Assembly: GCA_050725495.1 (NCBI GenBank)
Contig: JBOHHM010000113.1
Location: 1 to 17,198, forward strand
Reading direction: 5' to 3'
DNA length: 17,198 bases
Origin: JBOHHM01 sp050725495
GTDB lineage: Bacteria; Pseudomonadota; Gammaproteobacteria; Burkholderiales; Burkholderiaceae_C
This document shows, piece by piece, positions 8,414-15,656 of this stretch. Both the position numbers and the translations under genes were made by a program. The notes under the pieces were generated by a model that saw only the letters and a list, made by a program, of their open reading frames with translations, searched no databases and had not been told where the DNA came from. Position 1 is the stretch's first letter; each line of letters begins with the position of its first letter.

Positions 8414-9280
8414 TTAGCGAACAGCGTGGGCCACCGCGAACCCGGCAAACAGCGTGAAGCCCAGCCAGTGGTTGAGCCGGAAAGCCTTGAAGCAGCCGTC
8501 GCGGCTGCGCTCGCGGATCAGGCTGTAGTGCCACATGACCTGACCGGCCGCAATGGCAATTGCTACATAAAAAATAGCACCTGACGCCCGTTCGGCGAGG
8601 GCCACAGCCCAAATCAGCAGGTACAACAGGTAGCTGAGCATGACGCCGGCGACATCGAAGCGCCCGAGCGTGATGGCCGAGGTCTTCATGCCGATCTTGA
8701 GGTCGTCGTCGCGATCGACCATCGCGTATTCGGTGTCGTAGGCCAGCACCCAGAACAGATTGCCCAGCAGCAGCACCCAGGCCAGCACAGGGACCTCGGA
8801 CCCGACAGCGGAAAACGCCATCGGAATCCCGAAGCTGAAAGCGACACCGAGCACGGCCTGCGGCATCGAGACAAAGCGCTTGGCAAACGGATAGACCAGG
8901 GTGATGGCCAGCGCGGCAAACGACAGCCCAATGGTCAGCGCATTGGTCGTAAGCACCAGCGCGAACGCCGCCAGCGCCAGCAGCGCGCCCAGCACCAGCG
9001 CTTCTGCGACCGGCACCGCGCCGCTGGTCACGGGCCGCTGCGCCGTGCGCTTGACATGGCGGTCGAAGTCGCGGTCGGCCACGTCGTTGACGCAGCAGCC
9101 GGCGCTGCGCATCAGAATCGTGCCCAGCGTGAACACCGCGAGCAAATGCCAGCCCGGAAAACCGCCGGCGGCGATCCACAGCGCGCTCAGCGTGGGCCAC
9201 AGCAGCAGCAGCCAGCCGGCCGGCCGGTCCCAGCGGATCAGGTTGAGGTAGAGCGCGAATTTCTGGCGTAGAAGACTCAA
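8414..9280 (-). CDS. ubiA: 4-hydroxybenzoate octaprenyltransferase UbiA
   Basis: Integral inner-membrane prenyltransferase that attaches the polyprenyl tail to 4-hydroxybenzoate, an early step of ubiquinone synthesis. It has 288 residues, normal for the family. The two aspartate-rich, Mg-diphosphate-binding motifs are clear: NDVADRDFD (about 65-73) and YDTEYAMVDRDDDLKIG (about 180-196). Many hydrophobic helices lie between and after them. The start must be TTG 9280: an in-frame stop lies only 15 nt upstream and no ATG or GTG precedes the conserved N-terminus SLLRQKFALYLNLIRWDRP. Only a weak GGA precedes it. It starts 12 nt after the peroxidase stop, so it is probably the last gene of an oxyR-peroxidase-ubiA transcript. 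A short AT-rich inverted-repeat segment is embedded in frame (8558-8584). Confidence 0.94.
   Translation of the reverse strand: MSLLRQKFALYLNLIRWDRPAGWLLLLWPTLSALWIAAGGFPGWHLLAVFTLGTILMRSAGCCVNDVADRDFDRHVKRTAQRPVTSGAVPVAEALVLGALLALAAFALVLTTNALTIGLSFAALAITLVYPFAKRFVSMPQAVLGVAFSFGIPMAFSAVGSEVPVLAWVLLLGNLFWVLAYDTEYAMVDRDDDLKIGMKTSAITLGRFDVAGVMLSYLLYLLIWAVALAERASGAIFYVAIAIAAGQVMWHYSLIRERSRDGCFKAFRLNHWLGFTLFAGFAVAHAVR
8558..8584 (-). repeat. AT-rich inverted-repeat segment embedded in ubiA
   Basis: Nine consecutive codons of ubiA end in A or T (TCA GGT GCT, then ATT TTT TAT, then GTA GCA ATT), inside a gene whose codons otherwise nearly all end in G or C. The core is an inverted repeat, TGCTA and TAGCA, around a 9-nt T-rich loop. 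The reading frame is kept and encodes a hydrophobic stretch (SGAIFYVAI). It looks like a small dispersed repeat that landed in frame, but no second copy lies in this window, so the call is inference. Confidence 0.35.
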
Positions 9281-9292
9281 GGGAGGTCCGAT

Positions 9293-10189
9293 TCAAAGGC
9301 CGAGTTGACGCAGGTCCAGCCGAGTGTCATTCATGGGCGGACACCAGAGGTAGGCGCCCGAGACCGGGCGCGAGATGCGAAACAGCGCGTCGGTGATGCC
9401 GTCGTCCAGCCCGACCATGCGACGCAGCTGGGCCTCGAACGCATCGAACGACCGGCCGAAGGCCACGAACATCAGGCCGGCCTGCGGCCCCTCGCTCCAG
9501 GGCATGGAGCGGCGCAGCACGAAGGCCTCGGGCTCGAAACCCTCCTGGGCCGTGCGCTTGACATGGGCCGATTCGGGCGCATCGTCGAGTTCCTCGTTGT
9601 CGCTGCGGCGCCGGCCGATCGCGTGGTCCTGCTCGCGAGCGGACATGGCCTCGAAGGCGTCGAAGTCATGGACCCATTGCTGCAGGGCCATGAAGCTCGA
9701 TCCGTCCAGGCCTGCGCCCTGGCCCTGGACCAAGGCCGCCTGCTCAGCGGCGTCGCCCTCGGGGTTCTCGGTGCCGTCTTCATAGCCCGTCAAGTCCCGG
9801 CCATGGCCGTTGGGGCCCCGGCCATGGCGGAAGGCGTCGACCACGCGCGCCAGCTGCAGGGCCGGGGCCAGCGCCTTTTGCAGCGAGCGCGTCAGCAGCA
9901 CCAGATCGCCGCGGTCCGTGCCGCGCAGCCAGCAACCCAGTGCGGTCGGCGTCGCAGGCAGCTCCACGCCCGGGCCGGCCAGGGCGGGAAACTCGCGCAG
10001 GCCGCTCACCTGGGCGCCCAAAGCCGCCACCAGCGAGGGCCCGAGGCCGGCCACGACCTGGCCGCCGTCCACCAGGGCCGACAGGCGCTGCAGGCCCTCG
10101 CGCAGGCCGGCCGGCTGCGCCAGCGAGAAAAACAGATAGCGCCCGACCAGGGGAACAGCTTGCAGGATGCCTGCCTGTGTCAGCTTCAT
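9293..10189 (-). CDS. DyP-type haem peroxidase
   Basis: Dye-decolourising-type peroxidase that uses hydrogen peroxide to oxidise organic substrates at a haem. The 298 residues resemble the compact bacterial class that includes E. coli YfeX. The family GxxDG motif is GYEDGTENP (135-143) with catalytic Asp138. The haem ligand is His209 in SAHVKRTAQE, and the distal arginine is in VLRRSMPW (226-227). No signal peptide is seen, so it is probably cytoplasmic. No extended C-terminal tail of the type that targets DyP peroxidases into encapsulins is visible, and no encapsulin gene is in the window. It begins 17 nt after oxyR and ends 12 nt before ubiA, which strongly suggests one transcript and a role in peroxide defence. 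The physiological substrate cannot be read from sequence. Confidence 0.92.
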   Translation of the reverse strand: MKLTQAGILQAVPLVGRYLFFSLAQPAGLREGLQRLSALVDGGQVVAGLGPSLVAALGAQVSGLREFPALAGPGVELPATPTALGCWLRGTDRGDLVLLTRSLQKALAPALQLARVVDAFRHGRGPNGHGRDLTGYEDGTENPEGDAAEQAALVQGQGAGLDGSSFMALQQWVHDFDAFEAMSAREQDHAIGRRRSDNEELDDAPESAHVKRTAQEGFEPEAFVLRRSMPWSEGPQAGLMFVAFGRSFDAFEAQLRRMVGLDDGITDALFRISRPVSGAYLWCPPMNDTRLDLRQLGL

Positions 10190-10206
10190 GAGGGGTTCAA
10201 GGTCTT

Positions 10207-11160
10207 TCAGGACAATCGTTGCACGCCCGGCAGCTCGCAGGCGTAGACGGCGTTGCGCAGCGCGGCGATCGCCTCGTAGCGGGTGTAGCTGCGCCGCCAG
10301 GCCAGCACCACGCGCCGGCGCGGCGGGTCGCCGTCAAACGGCAGGTATTTGACATAGGCGTCCTCGTCCTTCCTGCGCCTGGGGTGGGCTCCCAGCGCTT
10401 CCTTGGGCACCGACAGGCGCGGCACCAGGGTCACGCCCATGCCGGCGGCCACCATGTGCTTGATGGTCTCCAGCGACGAGCCCTCGAAGCTCTTGCGTAT
10501 GCCCTCGGCGTCGCTGGAAAAGCGCGCGAACTCGGGACAGACCTCCAGCACATGGTCGCGAAAGCAGTGGCCCGTGCCCAGCAGCAGCATGGTTTCGCGC
10601 TTGAGCTCTTCGGCCGTGATCGTGTCGCGCGCGGCCAGCGGGTGGTGGATGGGCACGACGGCCATGAAGGGCTCGTCGTAGAGCTGGGCCGTGGCCAGGC
10701 CGGTGTCGGGGAAGGGCTCGGCCATGATGGCGCAGTCGATTTCGCCGGTGCGCAGCATCTCCAGCAGCTTGACGGTGAAGTTCTCGTGCAGCATCAGCGG
10801 CATCTGCGGCGTGTGCGCAATCGCCTGGCGCACCAGGTCGGGCAGCAGGTAGGGGCCTATCGTGTAGATGATGCCGAGCTTCAAGGGGCCGGCCAGCGGG
10901 TCCTTGCCGCGCTTGGCGATTTCCTTGATGTTGGCGGCCTGCTCGAGCACGCTTTGCGCCTGGCGCACGATTTCCTCGCCCAGCGGCGTGACCGTGACCT
11001 CGTTGGCGCTGCGCTCGAACAGCTTGACCTCCAACTCGTCCTCGAGCTTCTTGATCGCCACGGACAGCGTCGGCTGCGAGACATAGCAGGCCTCGGCGGC
11101 TTTGCCGAAGTGCTTTTCCCGGGCCACCGCGACGATGTACTTGAGTTCGGTCAGCGTCAT
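10207..11160 (-). CDS. oxyR: Hydrogen peroxide sensor and regulator OxyR (LysR family)
   Basis: LysR-type activator that senses peroxide through a reversible disulfide. The start is ATG 11160 (317 residues), giving MTLTELKYIVAVAREKHFG as in other OxyR; a start at 11187 would add nine residues without support. The N-terminal helix-turn-helix is at about 15-45 (HFGKAAEACYVSQPTLSVAI). Both redox cysteines are present, Cys199 in GTGHCFRD and Cys208 in VLEVCPE, at the same numbers and spacing as in E. coli OxyR. They are followed by the conserved SSLETIKHMVAAGMGVTLVP. The cysteine pair distinguishes it from a generic LysR protein. It lies upstream of a DyP peroxidase on the same strand, a likely direct target through read-through, and downstream of recG, separated by 76 nt that could hold its own promoter. 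Confidence 0.95.
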   Translation of the reverse strand: MTLTELKYIVAVAREKHFGKAAEACYVSQPTLSVAIKKLEDELEVKLFERSANEVTVTPLGEEIVRQAQSVLEQAANIKEIAKRGKDPLAGPLKLGIIYTIGPYLLPDLVRQAIAHTPQMPLMLHENFTVKLLEMLRTGEIDCAIMAEPFPDTGLATAQLYDEPFMAVVPIHHPLAARDTITAEELKRETMLLLGTGHCFRDHVLEVCPEFARFSSDAEGIRKSFEGSSLETIKHMVAAGMGVTLVPRLSVPKEALGAHPRRRKDEDAYVKYLPFDGDPPRRRVVLAWRRSYTRYEAIAALRNAVYACELPGVQRLS

Positions 11161-11188
11161 ACAAACTTCATTCTGGTGCAAAGCCAAG

Positions 11189-11211
11189 GAATCTCAAGCC
11201 CTTGAAGATTC
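11189..11211. promoter_or_regulatory. Hairpin or dyad between recG and oxyR
   Basis: GAATC and TCAAG are mirrored by CTTGA and GATTC around a CC centre, with one extra A on one side, giving about ten paired bases in 23 nt. It lies 29-51 nt upstream of the oxyR start. No T-run follows on the minus strand, so a simple rho-independent terminator for recG is unlikely. An operator dyad for OxyR autoregulation or an RNA structure in the oxyR leader are the alternatives. Confidence 0.35.
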
Positions 11212-11236
11212 TTCTGCGCGTTCAGGCTGACACAGC

Positions 11237-13369
11237 TCAGGCCTTCAGATACTGCGATTTTCCGCCCAACCAACGCGCAATATGCTGGCGAGCCAGGTCG
11301 GGGTGCCCATCGAGCATGGCCGGGGCCAACTCGCGCGCCCAGTCCAGCAAGGCGCCGTCGGTCGCGAGGTCGGCAAAGCGCAGCAGCGGAGCGCCCGACT
11401 GGCGTGCGCCCAGGAACTCGCCGGGACCGCGGATCTCGAGGTCGCGCCGCGCGATCTCGAAGCCGTCGCCGGTCTCGGCCATGGCTTTGAGCCGGGCCCG
11501 GGCCGTCTCGCCCAGGCGCGCGCCGTCACCGGTGGAATACAGCAGCACGCAGGCCGAGGACAGCGCGCCGCGCCCGACACGGCCGCGCAGCTGGTGCAGC
11601 TGGGACAGGCCGAAGCGTTCGGCATGCTCGACCACCATCAGCGAGGCATTGGGCACGTCGACGCCGACCTCGATCACGGTGGTCGAGACCAGCACGCCCA
11701 TGCGCCCAGGGGTGCCTGCATCACCGGTGAACAGCGACATCACGGCCTTTTTCTCGGCAGCCACCATGCGCGAATGCAGCAGGCCCACCATCACGCCCGG
11801 CAGGGCCGCGCTCAGGGCCGCGTGCGTGGCCGTGGCGTTGACCAGGTCCAGCGCCTCGCTCTCCTCGATCAGCGGGCAAACCCAGTAGACCTGGCGACCC
11901 TGCGCGATCTGGGCACGGATGCGCTCGACCACCTCGTCGCGGCGCTGGTCGGACACCAGCTTGGTGACGATGGGCGTGCGCCCCGGCGGCAGCTCGTCGA
12001 GGGTCGATACATCGAGATCGGCGTAATAGCTCATGGCCAGGGTGCGCGGGATCGGCGTGGCGCTCATCATCAAGAGGTGGGGTTCCTGAGCGCCCTCGCT
12101 CATCTTGCTGCGCAGGGCCAGCCGTTGCTCGACGCCAAAGCGGTGCTGTTCGTCGATGATGGCCAGCGCCAGGCGCTTGAACTGCACCTGATCCTGGATC
12201 ACCGCATGGGTGCCCACGACCAGGCCGGCCTCGCCGCTGGCGATCAGCGCCAGCATCGCGGCGCGCTCCTTTTTCTTCTGGCCGCCGGTGAGCCAGGCCA
12301 CGCGCACGCCCAGCGGCTCGAGCCAGGCGACGAGCTTGCGGAAATGCTGCTCGGCCAGGATCTCGGTCGGCGCCATCAGCGCGCACTGCCAGCCGGCATC
12401 GATGGCGATGGCCGCAGCCAGCGCCGCCACCACGGTTTTGCCCGAACCCACATCGCCTTGCAGCAAGCGGTGCATCGGCAAGGGGCGCGCCAGATCGCGC
12501 GCAATTTCCTCGCCCACACGGCGCTGGGCCGCGGTCAGGTCAAACGGCAAGGCGGCCAGCAGCTGCTCGTGCCTGGCGCCGCTCCGGGTGCTCAGGGCCG
12601 GCGCGAGCAGCTGCGCGCGCTCGCGCTTGGCCTGCAGCTGCGACAGCTGCTGGGCCAGCAGTTCCTCGGCCTTCAAACGCTGCCAGGCCGGATGGCTACG
12701 GTCTTCGAGCTGCGCCAGCGCCACGTCGGGCGCCGGGTGATGCAAAAAGGATAGCGCCTCGCGCAGATCCCACACGGGATCAAAGCCATTTTTCCTTGAA
12801 GCCACAGGCGCCGGCGCCCCCGCCGGCAAGGTGTTGGACAAATCGGCCCGCTCCAGCCCGCCGGCCACGGCCCGGCGCAAATAGGCCTGCGGCAGGCCCG
12901 CCACCGTGGGGTAGACCGGCGTCAGCGAGGTGGGCAGCTCGCCGCCCGCGGCCTTGAACGAGGGGTGCAGCATCTGCAGCCCCAGAAAACCGCCCTTGAG
13001 TTCGCCGCGCACCCGCAGGCGAGCGCCAACCGCCAGCGCCTTTTGCTGCGAGGGGTAGAAGCTGAAAAAGCGCAGCGTGCAGCTGTCGCTGCCGTCGTCG
13101 ACCGTGACCAGCAACTGGCGGCGCGGGCGCAGAGCGGCTTCGCAGGCCGTGACCGTGGCCTCGATCTGCACCATCTCGCCCTCGCGCGCATCGCGCAGCT
13201 TGACAATGCGCGTTTCGTCCTCGTAGCGCAGCGGCAGGTGCAGGGCCAGGTCGATGTCGCGCTGCAGGCCAAGCTTGTGCAGGGCCTTGGTCATGGGAGA
13301 AACCTCACGGTCAGGCGAGGCAGAAACCAGGCGGTTTCGTGGCGTAGAAATCTCCTTGTTCTCGGGCAT
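11237..13369 (-). CDS. recG: ATP-dependent DNA helicase RecG
   Basis: Double-strand DNA translocase that reverses stalled replication forks and remodels branched recombination intermediates. It has 710 residues, within the family range. The N-terminal wedge (OB-fold) domain covers roughly 30-190 (KALHKLGLQRDIDLALHLPL, then the RLRVRGELK region). Helicase motifs are in order: GDVGSGKT (305-312, Walker A), APTEILAEQH, DEQHRFGVEQR (406-416, the DEAH-box variant typical of RecG), SATPIPRT (436-443), and in domain 2 LVSTTVIEVGVDVPNA and QLRGRVGRG (593-601). The start ATG 13369 gives a short unconserved lead before SPMTKALHKLGL; a later start is possible. It diverges from queA with 56 nt between starts. 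The linker near residue 190 holds a short AT-richer stretch (12781-12804). Confidence 0.96.
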   Translation of the reverse strand: MPENKEISTPRNRLVSASPDREVSPMTKALHKLGLQRDIDLALHLPLRYEDETRIVKLRDAREGEMVQIEATVTACEAALRPRRQLLVTVDDGSDSCTLRFFSFYPSQQKALAVGARLRVRGELKGGFLGLQMLHPSFKAAGGELPTSLTPVYPTVAGLPQAYLRRAVAGGLERADLSNTLPAGAPAPVASRKNGFDPVWDLREALSFLHHPAPDVALAQLEDRSHPAWQRLKAEELLAQQLSQLQAKRERAQLLAPALSTRSGARHEQLLAALPFDLTAAQRRVGEEIARDLARPLPMHRLLQGDVGSGKTVVAALAAAIAIDAGWQCALMAPTEILAEQHFRKLVAWLEPLGVRVAWLTGGQKKKERAAMLALIASGEAGLVVGTHAVIQDQVQFKRLALAIIDEQHRFGVEQRLALRSKMSEGAQEPHLLMMSATPIPRTLAMSYYADLDVSTLDELPPGRTPIVTKLVSDQRRDEVVERIRAQIAQGRQVYWVCPLIEESEALDLVNATATHAALSAALPGVMVGLLHSRMVAAEKKAVMSLFTGDAGTPGRMGVLVSTTVIEVGVDVPNASLMVVEHAERFGLSQLHQLRGRVGRGALSSACVLLYSTGDGARLGETARARLKAMAETGDGFEIARRDLEIRGPGEFLGARQSGAPLLRFADLATDGALLDWARELAPAMLDGHPDLARQHIARWLGGKSQYLKA

Positions 13370-13425
13370 GGGACAATTCTGCCCTGTCTTTTCCTTGGCA
13401 CGGGTCCGTCAGGCCCTCAAGCAGC
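13370..13425. promoter_or_regulatory. Short divergent promoter region between recG and queA
   Basis: Only 56 bp separate the two start codons. On the minus strand CAGAAT (13381-13376) is a fair -10 hexamer just 6 nt before the recG ATG, which would give a nearly leaderless recG message. On the plus strand GACAAT (13372-13377) could be a -10 for queA. I could not find convincing -35 elements for either, and neither gene has a clear Shine-Dalgarno. Confidence 0.25.
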
Positions 13426-14517
13426 ATGCATTCTGTTTCCCCGAGCGCCCCGCGCGACTACACCCTCAGCGACTTCGACTTCACGCTTCCCGAAGAACTG
13501 ATTGCCCAGCATCCGGCTGCCGAGCGCAGCGCCTCGCGCCTGCTCGACGGCCGCGGCACCGAGCCGGTCGACCGCATCTTCCGCGAGCTGCCTGCGCTGC
13601 TGGACCCCGGCGACCTGCTGGTGTTCAACGACACCAAGGTCATCAAGGCCCGGCTGTTCGGCGAAAAGCCGACCGGCGGCAAGGTCGAGCTGCTGATCGA
13701 ACGGGTGCTGGCCGACCACGAGGTCGTGGCCCACATGAAGGTCAGCAAAAAGCCGCCTGTCGGCACGGCGCTGCGCATGCAAGGCGGCTTCAGCGCCACG
13801 CTGTTGGGGCGCTGGCCCGACGCACAGGGCGCGCTGTTTCGCTTTCGCCTGAGCGACGAGCCGCACAGGCTGATGCAGCGCCATGGCCATGTGCCGCTGC
13901 CGCCCTATATCACGCATGCCGACTCGGCCGAGGACGAACGCCGCTACCAGACCGTGTTTGCCCGCGCCCCGGGCGCGGTGGCCGCGCCGACCGCAGCCCT
14001 GCATTTCGATGAAGCCCTGCTGGCCGAGCTGCAGGCGCGCGGCATCGAGCGCGCCAGCGTGACCCTGCATGTGGGGGCCGGCACCTTCCAGCCTGTCAAA
14101 ACCGAGAACCTGGCCGAGCACCAGATGCACAGCGAGTGGTACGAGGTGAGCGCCGCGACACAGCAGGCGATTGCCCGCACGCGCGAGCGCGGCGGCCGCG
14201 TCGTCGCGGTCGGCACCACCACCGTGCGCACGCTGGAGTCCTGGGCCGCCAGCGGCGTGGCCAGCGGCGACACCCGCATCTTCATCACGCCCGGCTTCGA
14301 GTTCCGGCTGGTCGAGCGCCTGATCACCAATTTCCACCTGCCCAAGTCCACGCTGATGATGCTGGTCAGCGCCTTCGCCGGCTATGAGCACGTCATGGGC
14401 CTGTACCGCCACGCGATTCGCGAGCGCTACCGCTTCTTCAGCTACGGCGACGCGATGCTGCTCGCCCCCCAACCTCGACACCAGCCCCGCCAGAAAGCCC
14501 CCGATGCTGCAATTTGA
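13426..14517 (+). CDS. queA: tRNA preQ1(34) S-adenosylmethionine ribosyltransferase-isomerase
   Basis: Cytoplasmic enzyme of queuosine synthesis: transfers the ribosyl part of S-adenosylmethionine to preQ1 in the anticodon of tRNA, giving epoxyqueuosine. It has 363 residues, slightly longer than the usual 340-355. Family segments are DFDFTLPEELIAQHP near the N-terminus, GDLLVFNDTKVIKARL, PLPPYI, the strongly conserved TLHVGAGTFQPVKTENLAEHQMHSE region (about 206-228), VVAVGTTTVRTLES, and the C-terminal TNFHLPKSTLMMLVSAFAG and RFFSYGDAMLL. The last 17 or so residues after GDAMLL are unconserved and arise because the frame runs on into the next gene. It overlaps tgt by 14 nt, so the two consecutive queuosine enzymes are co-translated. 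The start ATG 13426 lies just before the first conserved residues. Confidence 0.95.
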   Translation: MHSVSPSAPRDYTLSDFDFTLPEELIAQHPAAERSASRLLDGRGTEPVDRIFRELPALLDPGDLLVFNDTKVIKARLFGEKPTGGKVELLIERVLADHEVVAHMKVSKKPPVGTALRMQGGFSATLLGRWPDAQGALFRFRLSDEPHRLMQRHGHVPLPPYITHADSAEDERRYQTVFARAPGAVAAPTAALHFDEALLAELQARGIERASVTLHVGAGTFQPVKTENLAEHQMHSEWYEVSAATQQAIARTRERGGRVVAVGTTTVRTLESWAASGVASGDTRIFITPGFEFRLVERLITNFHLPKSTLMMLVSAFAGYEHVMGLYRHAIRERYRFFSYGDAMLLAPQPRHQPRQKAPDAAI

Positions 14518-15649
14518 ACTGCTCAAACAAGAAGGTCTCGCGCGCCGCGGCCGCCTGACCCTCAACCACGGCGTGGTCGAAACGCCGATCTTCATGCCCG
14601 TGGGCACCTACGGCACGGTCAAGGGCGTGATGCCGCGCTCGCTGCACGACATGGGCGCGCAAATCATCCTGGGCAACACCTTTCACCTCTGGATGCGCCC
14701 GGGCCTGGACATCATGCAAAGCTTTGGCGGCCTGCACCGCTTTGAGGGCTGGCGCAGGCCCATCCTGACCGACTCGGGCGGCTTTCAGGTCTGGAGCCTG
14801 GGCGAGATGCGCAAGATCACGGAAGAAGGCGTGAAGTTCTCCTCGCCGGTCAATGGCGACCGGCTGTTCCTCACGCCCGAGATCAGCATGCAGATCCAGA
14901 CCACGCTGAACTCCGACATCGTGATGCAGTTCGACGAATGCACGCCGTACGAGACCAAGGGCCACCTCACGACCGAGCGCGAAGCCCGCAACTCGATGGA
15001 GCTGAGCCTGCGCTGGGCCAAGCGCTGCCAGGCCGAGTTCGCGCGGCTGGGCAACCCCAATGCGCTGTTCGGCATCGTGCAGGGTGGCATGTACGAAAAC
15101 CTGCGCGAGGAGTCGCTGGCCCAGCTGGTGGCCATGGACTTCCCCGGCTATGCGATCGGTGGCGTCAGTGTGGGCGAACCCAAGCCCGAGATGCAGCGCA
15201 TCATGGCCCACACGCCGCAGCGCCTGCCCGCGCACAAGCCGCGCTACCTGATGGGCGTGGGAACGCCCGAAGACCTGGTCGAGGGCGTGGCGCAGGGCGT
15301 GGACATGTTCGACTGCGTGATGCCCACGCGCAACGCGCGCAACGGCCATTTGTTCACGCGCTTTGGCGACCTCAAGATCCGCAACGCACGCCACAAGACC
15401 GATGAGCGGCCGCTGGACGAAAGTTGTAGCTGCTACACCTGCCATGGCAGTGACGGCCAAGGCGGCTTTTCGCGCGCCTACCTGCACCACCTCGACCGCT
15501 GCGGCGAGATGCTGGGCCCGATGCTGACCAGCATCCACAACCTGCACTACTACCTGAATCTGATGCGCGAGGTGCGCGACGCGCTCGACGCGAATGACTT
15601 CGCGGGCTTTGCCGCGCGCTTCAGGGCCGACCGGGCGCGCGGGGTGTGA
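14504..15649 (+). CDS. tgt: Queuine (preQ1) tRNA-guanine transglycosylase
   Basis: Exchanges guanine at position 34 of GUN-anticodon tRNAs for preQ1, the step before QueA. It has 381 residues (E. coli has 375). The start ATG 14504, within the end of queA, gives MLQFELLKQEGLARRG, matching the family; the frame is open upstream only as a queA shadow. Catalytic residues are Asp90 in LTDSGGFQVWSLG and nucleophile Asp270 in GVDMFDCVMPTRNARNG. The substrate pocket segment is GIVQGGMYENLR. Zinc ligands are Cys308, Cys310 and Cys313 (CSCYTC) and His345 in SIHNLHYY. Between Cys313 and SRAYLHHL there are nine residues (HGSDGQGGF) where E. coli has three, a six-residue insertion that explains the extra length. 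It ends 7 nt from the convergent LysR gene. Confidence 0.95.
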   Translation: MLQFELLKQEGLARRGRLTLNHGVVETPIFMPVGTYGTVKGVMPRSLHDMGAQIILGNTFHLWMRPGLDIMQSFGGLHRFEGWRRPILTDSGGFQVWSLGEMRKITEEGVKFSSPVNGDRLFLTPEISMQIQTTLNSDIVMQFDECTPYETKGHLTTEREARNSMELSLRWAKRCQAEFARLGNPNALFGIVQGGMYENLREESLAQLVAMDFPGYAIGGVSVGEPKPEMQRIMAHTPQRLPAHKPRYLMGVGTPEDLVEGVAQGVDMFDCVMPTRNARNGHLFTRFGDLKIRNARHKTDERPLDESCSCYTCHGSDGQGGFSRAYLHHLDRCGEMLGPMLTSIHNLHYYLNLMREVRDALDANDFAGFAARFRADRARGV

Positions 15650-15656
15650 ACAGGCC

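Noticed and set aside
6489..9296. A 935-residue open frame on the minus strand across the phytase-like gene, proC and ubiA
   Set aside because: Its translation is low-complexity, rich in Gln, Ala, Gly and Arg, and has no family motifs. It is the shadow frame of three well-supported genes in GC-rich DNA.
9293..9330. Possible encapsulin-targeting tail on the DyP peroxidase
   Set aside because: The protein ends directly after the conserved core (RLDLRQLGL), with no flexible extension and no encapsulin gene in the window.
15425..15437. Perfect short palindrome TGTAGCTGCTACA in tgt
   Set aside because: It is explained by the codons for the zinc motif residues Cys-Ser-Cys-Tyr and lies within conserved coding sequence.
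15650..15656. Bidirectional terminator between convergent tgt and the LysR gene
   Set aside because: Only 7 nt separate the stops and no hairpin is visible around them.
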